From the NCBI RefSeq assembly GCF_024699945.1, contig NZ_JAJOMY010000001.1, positions 2,356,001 to 2,420,000 on the forward strand: a stretch of 64,000 nt of DNA, in the 5' to 3' direction. This DNA is from Phenylobacterium sp. J426 (lineage in GTDB: Bacteria > Pseudomonadota > Alphaproteobacteria > Caulobacterales > Caulobacteraceae). Shown here one piece after another: positions 47,480 through 56,339 of the stretch. Made by a program: the position numbers and the translations under genes. Every line of letters begins with the position of its first letter. Position 1 is the first letter of the stretch. The notes below the pieces were generated by a model that had not been told where the DNA came from, searched no databases, and saw nothing but the letters and a program-made list of their open reading frames with translations.

Positions 47480-49318
47480 ATGACCACCCAGTTCGACCGC
47501 CGCAGCTTCCTCGCCACCACGGCCGGGGCCGCGCTCGCCGCCGCCACGCCCGCGCTCGCCCAAGGGGGCGCTCAGGGCTCCGAGGACGCCAGGCTCCGCG
47601 CCCAGCTCGACGCCATGTTCGAGACCCTGGTTGACGACAGTCCCGAATTCGCCACCCGGCTCGGCCTCGACAAGGACCGCCGGGCCGGCCTGAAGGCGCA
47701 GCTCGACGACGAGTCCCTGGCCGCCCGGGACCGCCGCCTGCAGCGCACGCGCGACTGGGTGAGGCAGCTCAGGACCATCGACCGCGCCAAGCTCTCGCAA
47801 GGCGCGAAGATCGACTACGACACCGTGCTCTACGTCCAGGAGCAGGCGGTCTATTCCGGCGACCGCTACAAGTTCGGCAGCGTCGGCCGCAACTACAGCC
47901 CCTTCGTGGTCAGCCAGCGCACGGGCTCCTACCAGGACATCCCCGACTTCCTCGACAGCCAGCACAAGGTGGCCAACGCGAGCGACGCCGAGGCCAACCT
48001 CTCGCGCATCAGCGCCTTCGCCCGTCAGATGGACCAGGATCTCGAGCGCCTGAACCATGACGTCGCCCTGGGCGCCGTTCTGCCGGCCTTCGCCGTGCCG
48101 CTGGCCATCGGCCAGATGAGGGCGCTGCGCGAGCAGCCGGCCGCCCAGACGGTGCTCGTCACCTCCCTGGCCAGGAAGACCCAGGCGGCGAACCTGCCCG
48201 GCGATTGGGCCGCCCGCGCCGAGAAGATCGTTCAGACCGAAGTCTTCCCGGCCCTCGATCGCCAGATCGCCGCCATGGAGGCCCTGAAGGCCAAGGCGCG
48301 TCCCGACGCCGGCGCCTGGGCGCTGCCCAACGGCGAGGCCTACTATGCCGACGCGGTGAAGAGCTCGACCACCACCGACTACACGCCCGACCAGGTCCAC
48401 CGCATGGGCCTGGACCAGGTCCGCGAGATCACCGCCCAGATCGACGCGATCCTGAAGTCCCAGGGGATGACGCAGGGCTCCGTCGGGCAGCGCCTCGCGG
48501 CGCTGAACAACGATCCGAAGCAGCTCTATCCCGACACCGACGAGGGCCGGGCCCAGATCATCGCCGACCTGAACCAGCAGATCGCGGCGATCTACAAGGA
48601 CCTGCCCAAGGCCTTCCGCACCATGCCCAAGGCCCCCGTGGAGGTGCGCCGCGTGCCGGCCTTCATCCAGGACGGCGCCTCGAACGGCTACTATCAGGCC
48701 CCGGCGCTCGACGGCTCGCGCCCGGGCGCCTTCTACATCAACCTGAAGACGACGGCCGACTGGCCCCGCTACAACCTGCCGACCCTGACCTACCACGAGG
48801 CGGCGCCGGGCCATCACATGCAGATCGCCATCGCCCAGGAGAACCCGTCGATCCCGATCCTGCGCCGCACCGGCTTCGGCAACTCGGCCTACTCCGAGGG
48901 GTGGGCGCTCTACGCCGAGCAGGTCGCCGACGAGATGGGGGTCTACGCCAACGATCCGCTGGGCCGCGCCGGCTACCTCCAGTCCCTGCTGTTCCGCGCC
49001 GCCCGCCTGGTGGTCGACACCGGCATCCACGCCAAGCGCTGGACCCGCGCCCAGGCCACCCAGTACATGGTCGACGTCATCGGCTACCCGGAGACCCGCG
49101 CCCAGCGCGAGGTCGAGCGCTACTTCGTCAGCCCCGGCCAGGCCTGCACCTACAAGATCGGCCACGTCGTCTGGGTGAAGCTCCGGGAAGACGCCCGCAG
49201 GAAGCTGGGATCCAGGTTCCAGATCGCCGATTTCCACGACGCGGCCCTGCTCTACGGCAACATGCCGATGACGGTGCTCGAGCGTCACATCGCCGACTGG
49301 GCCGCCGCGCGGGCCTAG
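47480..49318 (+). CDS. DUF885-family exported protein, copy 3
   Basis: The third paralogue, 612 residues. Signal: FDRRSFLATTAGAALAAATP. Motif: TYHEAAPGHHMQIAIAQENP with SEGWALYAEQVADEMGVYAN. It differs from the others in the later part (YPETRAQREVERYFVSPGQA) and in a longer N-terminal arm. The stop is shared with the convergent LytTR gene as CTAG. Confidence 0.85.
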   Translation: MTTQFDRRSFLATTAGAALAAATPALAQGGAQGSEDARLRAQLDAMFETLVDDSPEFATRLGLDKDRRAGLKAQLDDESLAARDRRLQRTRDWVRQLRTIDRAKLSQGAKIDYDTVLYVQEQAVYSGDRYKFGSVGRNYSPFVVSQRTGSYQDIPDFLDSQHKVANASDAEANLSRISAFARQMDQDLERLNHDVALGAVLPAFAVPLAIGQMRALREQPAAQTVLVTSLARKTQAANLPGDWAARAEKIVQTEVFPALDRQIAAMEALKAKARPDAGAWALPNGEAYYADAVKSSTTTDYTPDQVHRMGLDQVREITAQIDAILKSQGMTQGSVGQRLAALNNDPKQLYPDTDEGRAQIIADLNQQIAAIYKDLPKAFRTMPKAPVEVRRVPAFIQDGASNGYYQAPALDGSRPGAFYINLKTTADWPRYNLPTLTYHEAAPGHHMQIAIAQENPSIPILRRTGFGNSAYSEGWALYAEQVADEMGVYANDPLGRAGYLQSLLFRAARLVVDTGIHAKRWTRAQATQYMVDVIGYPETRAQREVERYFVSPGQACTYKIGHVVWVKLREDARRKLGSRFQIADFHDAALLYGNMPMTVLERHIADWAAARA

Positions 49319-50064
49319 AACCAGCCTGCGGCCTTGAGCTGAGGCGCCTGGCTGCGGCTGACGGGGACCACGAGGCCCCCCGCCAGCCGGGCCTCGCCCG
49401 CCCCCCGGCGCCAGCGCACCTCCTCGATGGCGTCGGCCGCCACCCACCATGAGCGATGGGTCCGGAACCCGGGCGCCTCGGCCAGCTCCGCCAGCGCGTC
49501 GGCGAACCGGGCCGTCACCAGCTCCGACCCGGCGTCGGTATGGACCCGCAGGTAGTGGTCCTCGGCCTCGACGGCGATCAACGCCGCCGCGCGCCGTTTG
49601 GCCGACAGCCGCCCACGGAACACCGCGGTGGGATCCGACGCCGTCGGCGACACCGCCGCCGGCGGCTCCAGCTTGGCCAGCATCAGCTGCCGCAAGGCCA
49701 TGGTCGCGAGGCTCAGCAGGAACACCTGGAACGCCAGGCCCGGTGGATCGAGCACCCGCAACGGGGCGCCGGCCAGAAGGTGCGAGACCACCACGACCAG
49801 CCCCATGATGCCGGGGGTCATCAGCACGCTGACCGTGAGCAGCCGCGGCCAGAAGCCGGGCAGGCGCCGCCGCACCGCCTCGTCGATGGCGATGCCGATC
49901 AGCCCGCCGCCGATCATCAGGATCAGCCAGTACACCAGCCGCTGCGACAGCGGCCGCTCGCCCGTTTCGTAAGGGCCCAGGAACGCCACCGTCACACCGA
50001 TCGCCACCAGCAGGGCGAATTCGGTGGCCAGGCGTCGGAGCAGGGGCGCGTCGACTCGCTTCAC
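49315..50064 (-). CDS. membrane-bound LytTR DNA-binding regulator
   Basis: A 249-residue protein. Four predicted membrane helices come first (LATEFALLVAIGVTVAFLGP, LVYWLILMIGGGLIGIAIDE, LLTVSVLMTPGIMGLVVVVS, LAFQVFLLSLATMALRQLML). The C-terminal LytTR domain follows (AALIAVEAEDHYLRVHTDAG, then FRTHRSWWVAADAIEEVRWR). Such fusions are one-component membrane regulators, probably acting on a nearby promoter. It converges on DUF885 copy 3 (CTAG) and is divergent from the DUF2306 gene, with 117 bases between. Confidence 0.88.
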   Translation of the reverse strand: MKRVDAPLLRRLATEFALLVAIGVTVAFLGPYETGERPLSQRLVYWLILMIGGGLIGIAIDEAVRRRLPGFWPRLLTVSVLMTPGIMGLVVVVSHLLAGAPLRVLDPPGLAFQVFLLSLATMALRQLMLAKLEPPAAVSPTASDPTAVFRGRLSAKRRAAALIAVEAEDHYLRVHTDAGSELVTARFADALAELAEAPGFRTHRSWWVAADAIEEVRWRRGAGEARLAGGLVVPVSRSQAPQLKAAGWF

Positions 50065-50181
50065 GCGCCGACTTTGCCACCGGCGCCGTTCGCGCAGAAT
50101 TGGCGCCGTTCGCGGATTTGCATCTTCCGCCCCGCGCCGGCCCCGTCACCTTCCGCTCGTCTCGATCAACAGGGCCGACCG

Positions 50182-50838
50182 ATGCCGACCTTTCTTTCTC
50201 GTTCCGCCGCCCGCCTGGGGTGGGCGCTCGCCGCCGTGCTCAGCGTGGCGGTGGCGCTGTTCTCCTACCGCTATGTGACCTTCGCCGGCCTGCTGGCCGA
50301 CAACGTCATGGCCAATCTGATGGCCAGGCCCTGGATCGCTGTCCACGCCGGCGGCGCCGCCACCGCCCTGCTGGTCGGCTGTTTCCAGTTCCTGCCCGCC
50401 GTTCGCCGTCGACGGCCGCTGCACCGCTGGCTGGGCCGCCTCTATGCCGCCGGCTGCCTGATCGGGGGCGGCGCGGCCCTCGTGCTTGCGCCCACCACCA
50501 CCGCCGGGCCTGTCGCCGCCTTCGGCTTCGGCGTTCTCGGCGTGCTCTGGATCTGGACCACCGTCCAGGCGTGGCGCGCCGCGCACGCCCGGCGCTTCGA
50601 CGACCATCGCCGCTGGATGATCCGTTCGTTCGCGCTCACCTTCGGCGCGGTCACTCTGCGGCTCTACCTGCCGATCGGCCCGATGCTGGGCCTGGACTTC
50701 ATGCAGACCTACGTCGCCGTTTCCTGGCTCTCCTGGGTCCCCAACCTCGCCATCGTCGAGGCCTATCTTCGTCGGGAATCCGGGCGGAATGGCGAACATC
50801 GGTCGCTGCTGACAGACCCTGTCAGCAGCCGGGCGTAA
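50182..50838 (+). CDS. DUF2306-family membrane protein
   Basis: A 218-residue integral membrane protein with about six helices (LGWALAAVLSVAVALFSYRY, AGGAATALLVGCFQFLPAVR, YAAGCLIGGGAALVLAPTTT, AFGFGVLGVLWIWTTVQAWR). Conserved polar pieces are HRWLGRLYA, HARRFDDHRRWMIRSFALTF and YLPIGPMLGLDFMQTY. It fits DUF2306, function unknown; several His and Arg near the membrane could hold a cofactor. Its ATG at 50182 faces away from the LytTR gene, a plausible regulator. GST follows 41 bases later. Confidence 0.8.
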   Translation: MPTFLSRSAARLGWALAAVLSVAVALFSYRYVTFAGLLADNVMANLMARPWIAVHAGGAATALLVGCFQFLPAVRRRRPLHRWLGRLYAAGCLIGGGAALVLAPTTTAGPVAAFGFGVLGVLWIWTTVQAWRAAHARRFDDHRRWMIRSFALTFGAVTLRLYLPIGPMLGLDFMQTYVAVSWLSWVPNLAIVEAYLRRESGRNGEHRSLLTDPVSSRA

Positions 50839-50879
50839 GCTCGTCCCGGGTCTGGCGACAACCACCAAGGAGCCCCGCC

Positions 50880-51536
50880 ATGTCGGATGAACTCGTCTTC
50901 TACACCAACCCCATGTCCCGCGGCCGGATCATCCGCTGGATGCTGGAGGAGATCGGCCAGCCCTACACCACCAAGGTCGTCAACTGGGGCGAGAACAGGA
51001 GCCCCGAGTACCTGGCCGTCAATCCGATGGGCAAGGTGCCGACCATCGTCCACGGCGGCACGACGGTGACCGAATGCGCCGCCATCATCGCCTACCTGGC
51101 CGACGCTTTCCCGCAGGCCAACCTCGCGCCGCCGGTCGGCTCGAAGCTGCGCGGCGAATACTACCGCTGGCTCTTCTTCGGCGCCGGTCCGATCGAGCAG
51201 GCGGTCTCGACGAAGTTCCTCGGCGTCGAGCCCAATGAGGAACAGAGGGCCATGGTCGGCTTCGGCAGCATGAAGGACGTGCTCGACACGCTCGAAAGCG
51301 CCCTGACGGGCCGCGACTATCTGGTCGGCGACAGTTTCACCGCGGCGGACCTGTACATCGCCTCGCACCTCGGCTGGGGCATGCAGTTCGGCACGCTGGA
51401 GAAGCGCCCGGTCTTCGAGGCCTATGTCGCCCGCTGCACCGCCCGTCCGGCCGACAAGCGCGCGGTTGAGATCGACGACGCCCTCATCGCCCAGGCCCAG
51501 CCCCAGGCGCAGGCTCAGCCGGAGCCCGCTGAATGA
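50880..51536 (+). CDS. glutathione S-transferase-family protein
   Basis: A 218-residue cytoplasmic protein. N-terminal thioredoxin-like domain: LVFYTNPMSRGRIIRWMLEE with KVPTIVHGGTTVTECAAIIA, whose EC pair contacts glutathione. The C-terminal helical domain has SFTAADLYIASHLGWGMQFG. The tail is a Gln/Ala/Pro-rich repeat (AQPQAQAQPEPAE). Substrate unknown. A good AAGGAG site precedes the ATG. Its last 53 bases overlap the convergent VOC gene. Confidence 0.9.
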   Translation: MSDELVFYTNPMSRGRIIRWMLEEIGQPYTTKVVNWGENRSPEYLAVNPMGKVPTIVHGGTTVTECAAIIAYLADAFPQANLAPPVGSKLRGEYYRWLFFGAGPIEQAVSTKFLGVEPNEEQRAMVGFGSMKDVLDTLESALTGRDYLVGDSFTAADLYIASHLGWGMQFGTLEKRPVFEAYVARCTARPADKRAVEIDDALIAQAQPQAQAQPEPAE

Positions 51537-51897
51537 GGTCCCAGCCCATCCCATAGAGGTCTTCGAAGACCGCGACGGTCCCATAGGGCTCCCGTCGCGG
51601 CGCCTCGCGGAACCGCACGCCGGCCGCGATCATCCGGCGATGGTCGCGGTCGAAGTCGCCCGTTTCGAGGAACAGGAACACCCGACCGCCGGCCTGCTGG
51701 CCGACTGCGTCCGCCTGTTCGCCCACCGCCTTCGCCAGCAGCAGCGCCGTTTCGGCCCCGGGCGGCCGCACGACCACCCAGCGCTTCTCCGGACCCATCG
51801 ACGTGTCCTCGACCAGCTCGAACCCGAGCTTCCCCACGAAGAACCCGATCGCCTCGTCATAGTCCCGCACGAGGTAGCTGAGCTGGGAGATTCGCAT
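51484..51897 (-). CDS. VOC (glyoxalase-like) family protein
   Basis: A 137-residue protein with one vicinal-oxygen-chelate module: QLSYLVRDYDEAIGFFVGKL, then MGPEKRWVVVRPPGAETALL, then YGTVAVFEDLYGMGWDLI. The metal ligand candidates are His/Glu in these strands, though the first position is not the usual His. It could be a lyase, an isomerase or a resistance protein. The 53-base overlap with the GST gene covers only its low-complexity tail (RAPAEPAPGAGPGR). Confidence 0.85.
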   Translation of the reverse strand: MRISQLSYLVRDYDEAIGFFVGKLGFELVEDTSMGPEKRWVVVRPPGAETALLLAKAVGEQADAVGQQAGGRVFLFLETGDFDRDHRRMIAAGVRFREAPRREPYGTVAVFEDLYGMGWDLIQRAPAEPAPGAGPGR

Positions 51898-51906
51898 CCG
51901 CCGATC

Positions 51907-51943
51907 CTACCTCCCGCCATCGCTGCCGCGATGGGGGAGGTAG
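51907..51943 (-). terminator. long hairpin between the EF-G-like and VOC genes
   Basis: CTACCTCCC, one bulged G, CCATCGC, loop TGCC, GCGATGG, GGGAGGTAG form a 16-bp stem with a single bulge. It lies just downstream of the EF-G-like stop, between that gene and VOC on the same strand. No U-run follows on either strand, so it may be a Rho-dependent end, a stabiliser or a mobile palindrome. Confidence 0.5.
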
Positions 51944-51954
51944 AGCGCTAGCCC

Positions 51955-53971
51955 CTACGCCCCTTCGCGCGCCAGCTTGCCCACATCCTCCGCAAGCCGG
52001 CCGTGCAGCTCGCTCATGTGGTCGAAGTCGGCCTCGAAGGCGCCGAGGCCCTGGGTCAGCCCCCCGCAGTTCGGCGATCAGGTCCTGGCGCTCGCTCTGC
52101 GGCAGGTAGGCCTCGATGCGCTCCCAGCCGCGCCAGTCCTCCCGCGGCCCGAGCCCCAGGATCTGGCCGCGCCGGGCGGTCAGGGCCGAGGTGACGTTCG
52201 AGGCGGCCGGCGAGGGCGAATAGACCACCAGCTTCTCGATGGGCTCGAGCAGGATGGTCCCGGCCGCCTTCATCGCCTCTTCGATGGCGAGGCGTCCCAC
52301 GGTGCGGAACGCCATCTCCGAGGAGTCGACGCTGTGGGTCTGGCCATCGATCAGCGTCACCTCGACGTCGGTGACCGGATAGCCGGAAGTGCCCCTGGCG
52401 AGGCCGTCGCGAACGCCGTCCTCCACCGCCGGAATCCACTGTCGAGGCACGGCGCCGCCCACCACCTTGGACTGGAACACGAACCCCGAGCCGCGGGGCA
52501 ATGGCCGGGCCTCGATGGTGACGTCGGCGAACTGGCCGTGGCCGCCCGACTGCTTCTTGTGACGCGACCGCTGGGTCACGGCCTGGCGCAGGGTCTCGCG
52601 GTAGGGCGTCTTCGGCTGCTGGGTGTCGATCTCCACGCCGTACCGCCGCTTTAGCCGCTCCAGCGCCAGCCGCACGTGGCCCTCGCCCTGACAGGCCAGC
52701 AGCACCTGGCGGGCCTCGGCGTCGTGCGTCAGCGACAGACCGGGGTCTTCCTCCACCAGCTTGGCGAGCGCGCCCGACAGGCGGACGTCGTCGTTCCGGT
52801 TCTTGGCGATCAGGGCCACGGCGAACAGCGGCCGCCGCGGCCTGGCTTCGGCCTTCACGCTCTGCGGCTGGCCGGTGGTCGACAGGATCTGCCCGGCCAG
52901 CGCCTCCTCCACCTTGCCGATGGCGCAGATGTCGCCGATGGCGGCCTCGGCGATCTTCTTCAGCGCCGCGCCCTGCACCGAGAACAGTCCGCCGCCGCGC
53001 CGCTTCTGGCCGTCGGGCAGCACAAACTCGGCGCCGTCCGGCAGCTTGGCCCCGAACACCCGCGCATAGGCCATCTTCCCCGACTGGCCGGCATAGGCGG
53101 CCTTCAGCACATAGGCCCCGGTGCTGATCCCGATCCGCTCGGCCGCCCGGGAGGGCGGCGGCGTTTCGTGACGCAGCGCCTTCAGCAGCCGGCGCACGCC
53201 GAAGCCGTTCTGCGCCGAGCCGAAGAACACGGGCACGATCAGCCCCTCGTTCATCTCCCGCACCAGGTCGGCGAACACCGCGTCGCGGCTGGGCGTCACG
53301 TCGGACAGGAGCTGTTCCAGGAGGTCGTCGTCGAAGTCGGCGATCTGCTCCAGCATGTGGAAGCGCGCCTCGGCCTCGGCGTCGGCCAGGTCGCCGGGGA
53401 TGTCCACCTGCTCGGACGGCTGGCCCGGCCGGTAGACGAAGCACCGCTCGAGGGCGAGGTCGATGAAGCCCGAGACCTTGTCGTCGCCGCCCCAGGTCGG
53501 GATCTGCCGCGCCACCAGCGGCGCCGACGACACGGGCGCGAGCGCCTCCAGCAGCTCCTGAAGCGAACCCCGGGCCTGATCCATCTTGTTGATGAACAGC
53601 GCGTGCGGCACGCCAAGCCGTTCCAGCTCCCGCAGCGTCGGCTGCAGCAGCACGGCCTTGGCCGGATCGGGTTCGGCCACGACGACGGCCAGGTCCACCG
53701 CCGGAAGGGCGGCATCGATCTCGGCGCAGAATTCCAGGGATCCGGGACAGTCGACGACCACATAGCGGTCGCCCATGAAATCGAAGCCGGCGAGGTTCAG
53801 CTCGACCGAGTGGCCCCGCGCCTTGGCCTCGGGGCTCGAGTCGCCCACCTCGCCGCGCCGGTCGGCGGCGCCGGTGGCGTGCAGCAGGGCCTCCATCAGG
53901 GCGGTCTTGCCGGCGCTTGTGGGGCCCACGAGCGCGAGCGCCCGAACGGACCCCTTGTCCTGGATTGCCAT
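51955..53971 (-). CDS. EF-G-like translational GTPase (one-base frameshift near the C-terminus)
   Basis: A 671-residue protein with the EF-G domain order: GTP-binding (ALVGPTSAGKTALMEALLHA, VVDCPGSLEF, FINKMDQARG), beta-barrel, and the C-terminal domains (PKTPYRETLRQAVTQRSRHK, GGHGQFADVTIEARPLPRGS). Relative to housekeeping EF-G, the P-loop and switch motifs differ (GPTSAGKT, DCPG), as in the secondary EF-G-like family whose role is unclear. Dropping one base from the C6 run 52060-52065 restores the tail GLTQGLGAFEADFDHMSELH to a stop at 51955. The start MAIQDKGSVRA at 53971 fits the domain. Confidence 0.85.
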
Positions 53972-54146
53972 CGTCGTTCTCCCAGCATCAGGAGCGTCCC
54001 GGATGCTGGATGGAGAGCGCATCCGTGGCGCGATGATTGGGCGGCCGACGACTGAGCAGGGGCTGGCCGACGCCGCCCGGGGGAAAACCCTACGCCCGAG
54101 TTTCTCCGAACGCCGTTCCCGAGTTCGTGATGATACCCAACACGAT

Positions 54147-54245
54147 GCCTGTCATTCCGGCCGCAGCGAAGCTGCAGAGGCCGCGTCCACGGGGTTCGGC
54201 CCTGGGTCCGGGATCGGCCTGCGGCCGTCCGGGATGGCAGGTGTC
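54147..54245. repeat. imperfect palindromic intergenic element
   Basis: The two ends are inverted copies: GCCTGTCATTCCGG at about 54147 and CCGGGATGGCAGG at about 54230, matching at about 12 of 14 positions. Inside are GC-rich sub-palindromes (GGCCGCAGCG against CCTGCGGCCG). The build resembles the short dispersed palindromes common between genes in alphaproteobacteria. It lies in the 294-base gap upstream of the EF-G-like gene and downstream of the EAL gene. Only one copy is seen here, so its status as a repeat family is inferred. Confidence 0.5.
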
Positions 54246-54265
54246 TGTTCGGAAGCGGCGAAGCC

Positions 54266-55822
54266 CTACCGCGCCAGCGCCGGCCGGATCGCGGGCGGCT
54301 TCACCTTCAGCTCCGGCGTGTCCGCGGCGGCGCCGTAGTACCAGCCCTGGGCGTAATCCACGCCCGCCAGCCGCACGGCCCGCTCGGCGTCCGCCGTCTC
54401 GACCATCTCGGCCAGGGTCTTCACGTCCAGCTCCCGGCACAGGTTCACCAGGTGGCGGATGAAAGTGCTCTCGCGGCCGCCGTGCTGAAGTTCGCGGATG
54501 TAGCGGCCGTCGATCTTCAGGATGTCGATGGTCAGCTGCTGCAGATAGGCCAGCGACGCGGCGCCGGCCCCGAAGTCGTCCAGGCACACCTCGCAGCCCG
54601 CCGCGCGCAGCGCCTGCAGCCGTCGGTCGGCGGCGGCCAGATCGTCGATCGCGGCGCTCTCGGTGATCTCCAGGATGAGCCGGTCCTTCACGGTCGGCCG
54701 CGCCTTCAGCAGCGCCTCCGCCCGCGCCACGAAGGCGTCCGAGGCGATCGTGCGGCCCGAGATGTTGACCGCCAGCGAGGTCTTCGGCTGGGCCTCGAGC
54801 ACGTCGAGCGCCTCTTCCAGGATCGCCAGGTCCAGCGGCTCGATGAGGTCCATCTCCTCGGCCGCGCGGATGGTCGGGAAGGGGCTCGCCTCCTCGCCGA
54901 AGCGCACCAGCACCTCGTGATGGCTCACCCGGCCGTCCATCAGCCGGATGACGGGCTGGTAGGTCAGGCGGAACTGGCGGTCGCGGATCGTGGCGCCCAG
55001 TGCGCGGGCGTCGGTCAGCGCGCCTTCGATGGCGGTGTCCAGCGCCTGACCCAAGGTCTCGGGACGGGCTTCGGTCAGCCCCTCTTCGACGAAGCTGTTC
55101 AGGGCGAAGCGCAGCGCCTTGATCGCCTGCTTGGAGCTCTCGACCCCGCCCATGGCGATCACGCCGGCCTCGGGCGTCACCGGGAGCTCGATCAGCCGCT
55201 TCAGCCGGCTCTGCAGCGCCCGTGCGTCCTCGCCCTTGGCGCGGACGAGGGCGAAGCGGTCCTCCCCCAGGTCGGTGGCGGCCTCGCCGCGGTGGGCCAG
55301 AGAGCGCAGCACGCCCGACAGCTGGTCGGTGAGGGGGCCGCGCTCGTCTTCCGGCGCGGCGTCCAGGGCGGCGCTCAGGCCCGCCAGTTCCACCAGCGCC
55401 AGCTCCAGCCCGGGATCGTCGGCCAGCTTGGCGGCCATCGCCTCGAAGTCGGCGCGGCTCAGCAGGCCTTCGCCGGCGGCGCCGCCGGCCCGGGCGAAGG
55501 CGCACGAGACGGCGCCCCCGTTCTGCGGCAGCCGAAGGGCGCAGAGGCTGGCCCGGCGGATCGGCTTTCCTTCGGCCGCGGCCAGGCTGACCACCAGCGG
55601 CCCGGCGCGCGAGCCGGGCTCCAGGCCGTCCAGCAGGGCGGCCACCATGGCGTGGTCGGCGCGGGCGACGAACTGCCGCCACGGGCGTCCGCTCAAGGAG
55701 GTCTCGGCCTCGCCCGACAGGGTCTCGCTGGCGCCCAGCGCGAACGCGATCCGCCCGTCCGCGCCGATCTCCAGCAGGAGGTCGGCGCCGGCGAAGGCGA
55801 AGCCCAGCATCCGGTGCGACAT
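54266..55822 (-). CDS. EAL-domain protein (cyclic di-GMP phosphodiesterase-like)
   Basis: A 518-residue soluble protein. The N-terminal half is PAS-like and degenerate (no GGDEF signature is readable). The C-terminal EAL domain carries EVLVRF in place of EALLR, then LAVNISG, LILEITES, CLDDFGAGAASLAYLQQL, ILKIDGRYI, LAEMVE and QGWYYG. The metal- and ligand-binding Glu, Asn, Asp and Lys positions appear kept, so hydrolysis is possible; the altered EVL makes it uncertain. It is not the membrane-bound polar EAL protein TipF, because it lacks membrane helices. The ATG at 55822 has TTTGGAA upstream. Confidence 0.85.
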   Translation of the reverse strand: MSHRMLGFAFAGADLLLEIGADGRIAFALGASETLSGEAETSLSGRPWRQFVARADHAMVAALLDGLEPGSRAGPLVVSLAAAEGKPIRRASLCALRLPQNGGAVSCAFARAGGAAGEGLLSRADFEAMAAKLADDPGLELALVELAGLSAALDAAPEDERGPLTDQLSGVLRSLAHRGEAATDLGEDRFALVRAKGEDARALQSRLKRLIELPVTPEAGVIAMGGVESSKQAIKALRFALNSFVEEGLTEARPETLGQALDTAIEGALTDARALGATIRDRQFRLTYQPVIRLMDGRVSHHEVLVRFGEEASPFPTIRAAEEMDLIEPLDLAILEEALDVLEAQPKTSLAVNISGRTIASDAFVARAEALLKARPTVKDRLILEITESAAIDDLAAADRRLQALRAAGCEVCLDDFGAGAASLAYLQQLTIDILKIDGRYIRELQHGGRESTFIRHLVNLCRELDVKTLAEMVETADAERAVRLAGVDYAQGWYYGAAADTPELKVKPPAIRPALAR

Positions 55823-55902
55823 CAGTTCCAAAGCGGGTCAGAGTCCTCGAAGTTCAGCCCATACCTGTAGGGCCCGCGGCTTAAGCCCGCGTTTCGGAGG
55901 GT

Positions 55903-55922
55903 GGTTGACGGAGGGTTGACGG
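55903..55922. promoter_or_regulatory. two 9-bp direct repeats, one helical turn apart
   Basis: GGTTGACGG occurs at 55903-55911 and again at 55914-55922, an 11-base period that puts both on one face of the helix. It lies about 80 bases before the EAL start and just after the end of the next small gene. A GGCTTAAGCC palindrome is at 55878-55887. This looks like an operator for the EAL gene, but no known regulator consensus was recognised. Confidence 0.35.
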
Positions 55923-55939
55923 CGCGGCGGGGCGGCAGC

Positions 55940-56215
55940 TCAGGCCGCAGCGGGGGCGCGACGCGGCTTCAGCATGCGCTGGCGGTCCTTCAGCACGGCG
56001 TAGAGCCGCTCACGCTGGTGCTCGCCGGCCGGCAGGGGGATGCGGCTGTTCTGGATTTCCAGATCCTGTCCCGCTTCCCGGGCGAGCCTGTCCATCGCCT
56101 CCGGATCCAGCCGCCACAGCAGGTCCACCAGGTCGTGGACCAGCAGCTCGAGCGTCGCCACCCGCGAGACCAGGTCGCGGCGGCTGGTGCGGATCGCCTC
56201 GGGCGCGGCGGGCAT
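55940..56215 (-). CDS. hypothetical helical protein, 91 aa
   Basis: A small protein beginning MPAAPEAIRTSRRDLVSRVA, highly helical (LELLVHDLVDLLWRLDPEAM) and basic at the C-terminus (LKDRQRMLKPRRAPAAA). No membrane segment or signal is seen. I do not recognise the family. It reads towards the EAL gene on the same strand, 118 bases before its start. The ATG at 56215 is preferred to an upstream start with an unconserved leader. Confidence 0.6.
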   Translation of the reverse strand: MPAAPEAIRTSRRDLVSRVATLELLVHDLVDLLWRLDPEAMDRLAREAGQDLEIQNSRIPLPAGEHQRERLYAVLKDRQRMLKPRRAPAAA

Positions 56216-56339
56216 GGCTGGCGTCGATCCTCGGGTTACGCTTACGATGCGGGCCATGCTGCGTGGCCACATCTTAAGGTTTCAATATCGCTACGGGTTT
56301 TCAGCCACCGGTTTCAGCTGCGGCGGGCGGGGCTGAGGC

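Noticed and set aside
47300-50149. A 949-codon open frame on the minus strand
   Set aside because: It is antisense to DUF885 copy 3 and crosses the LytTR gene in another frame; low-complexity Gly/Arg/Val content marks it as a shadow.
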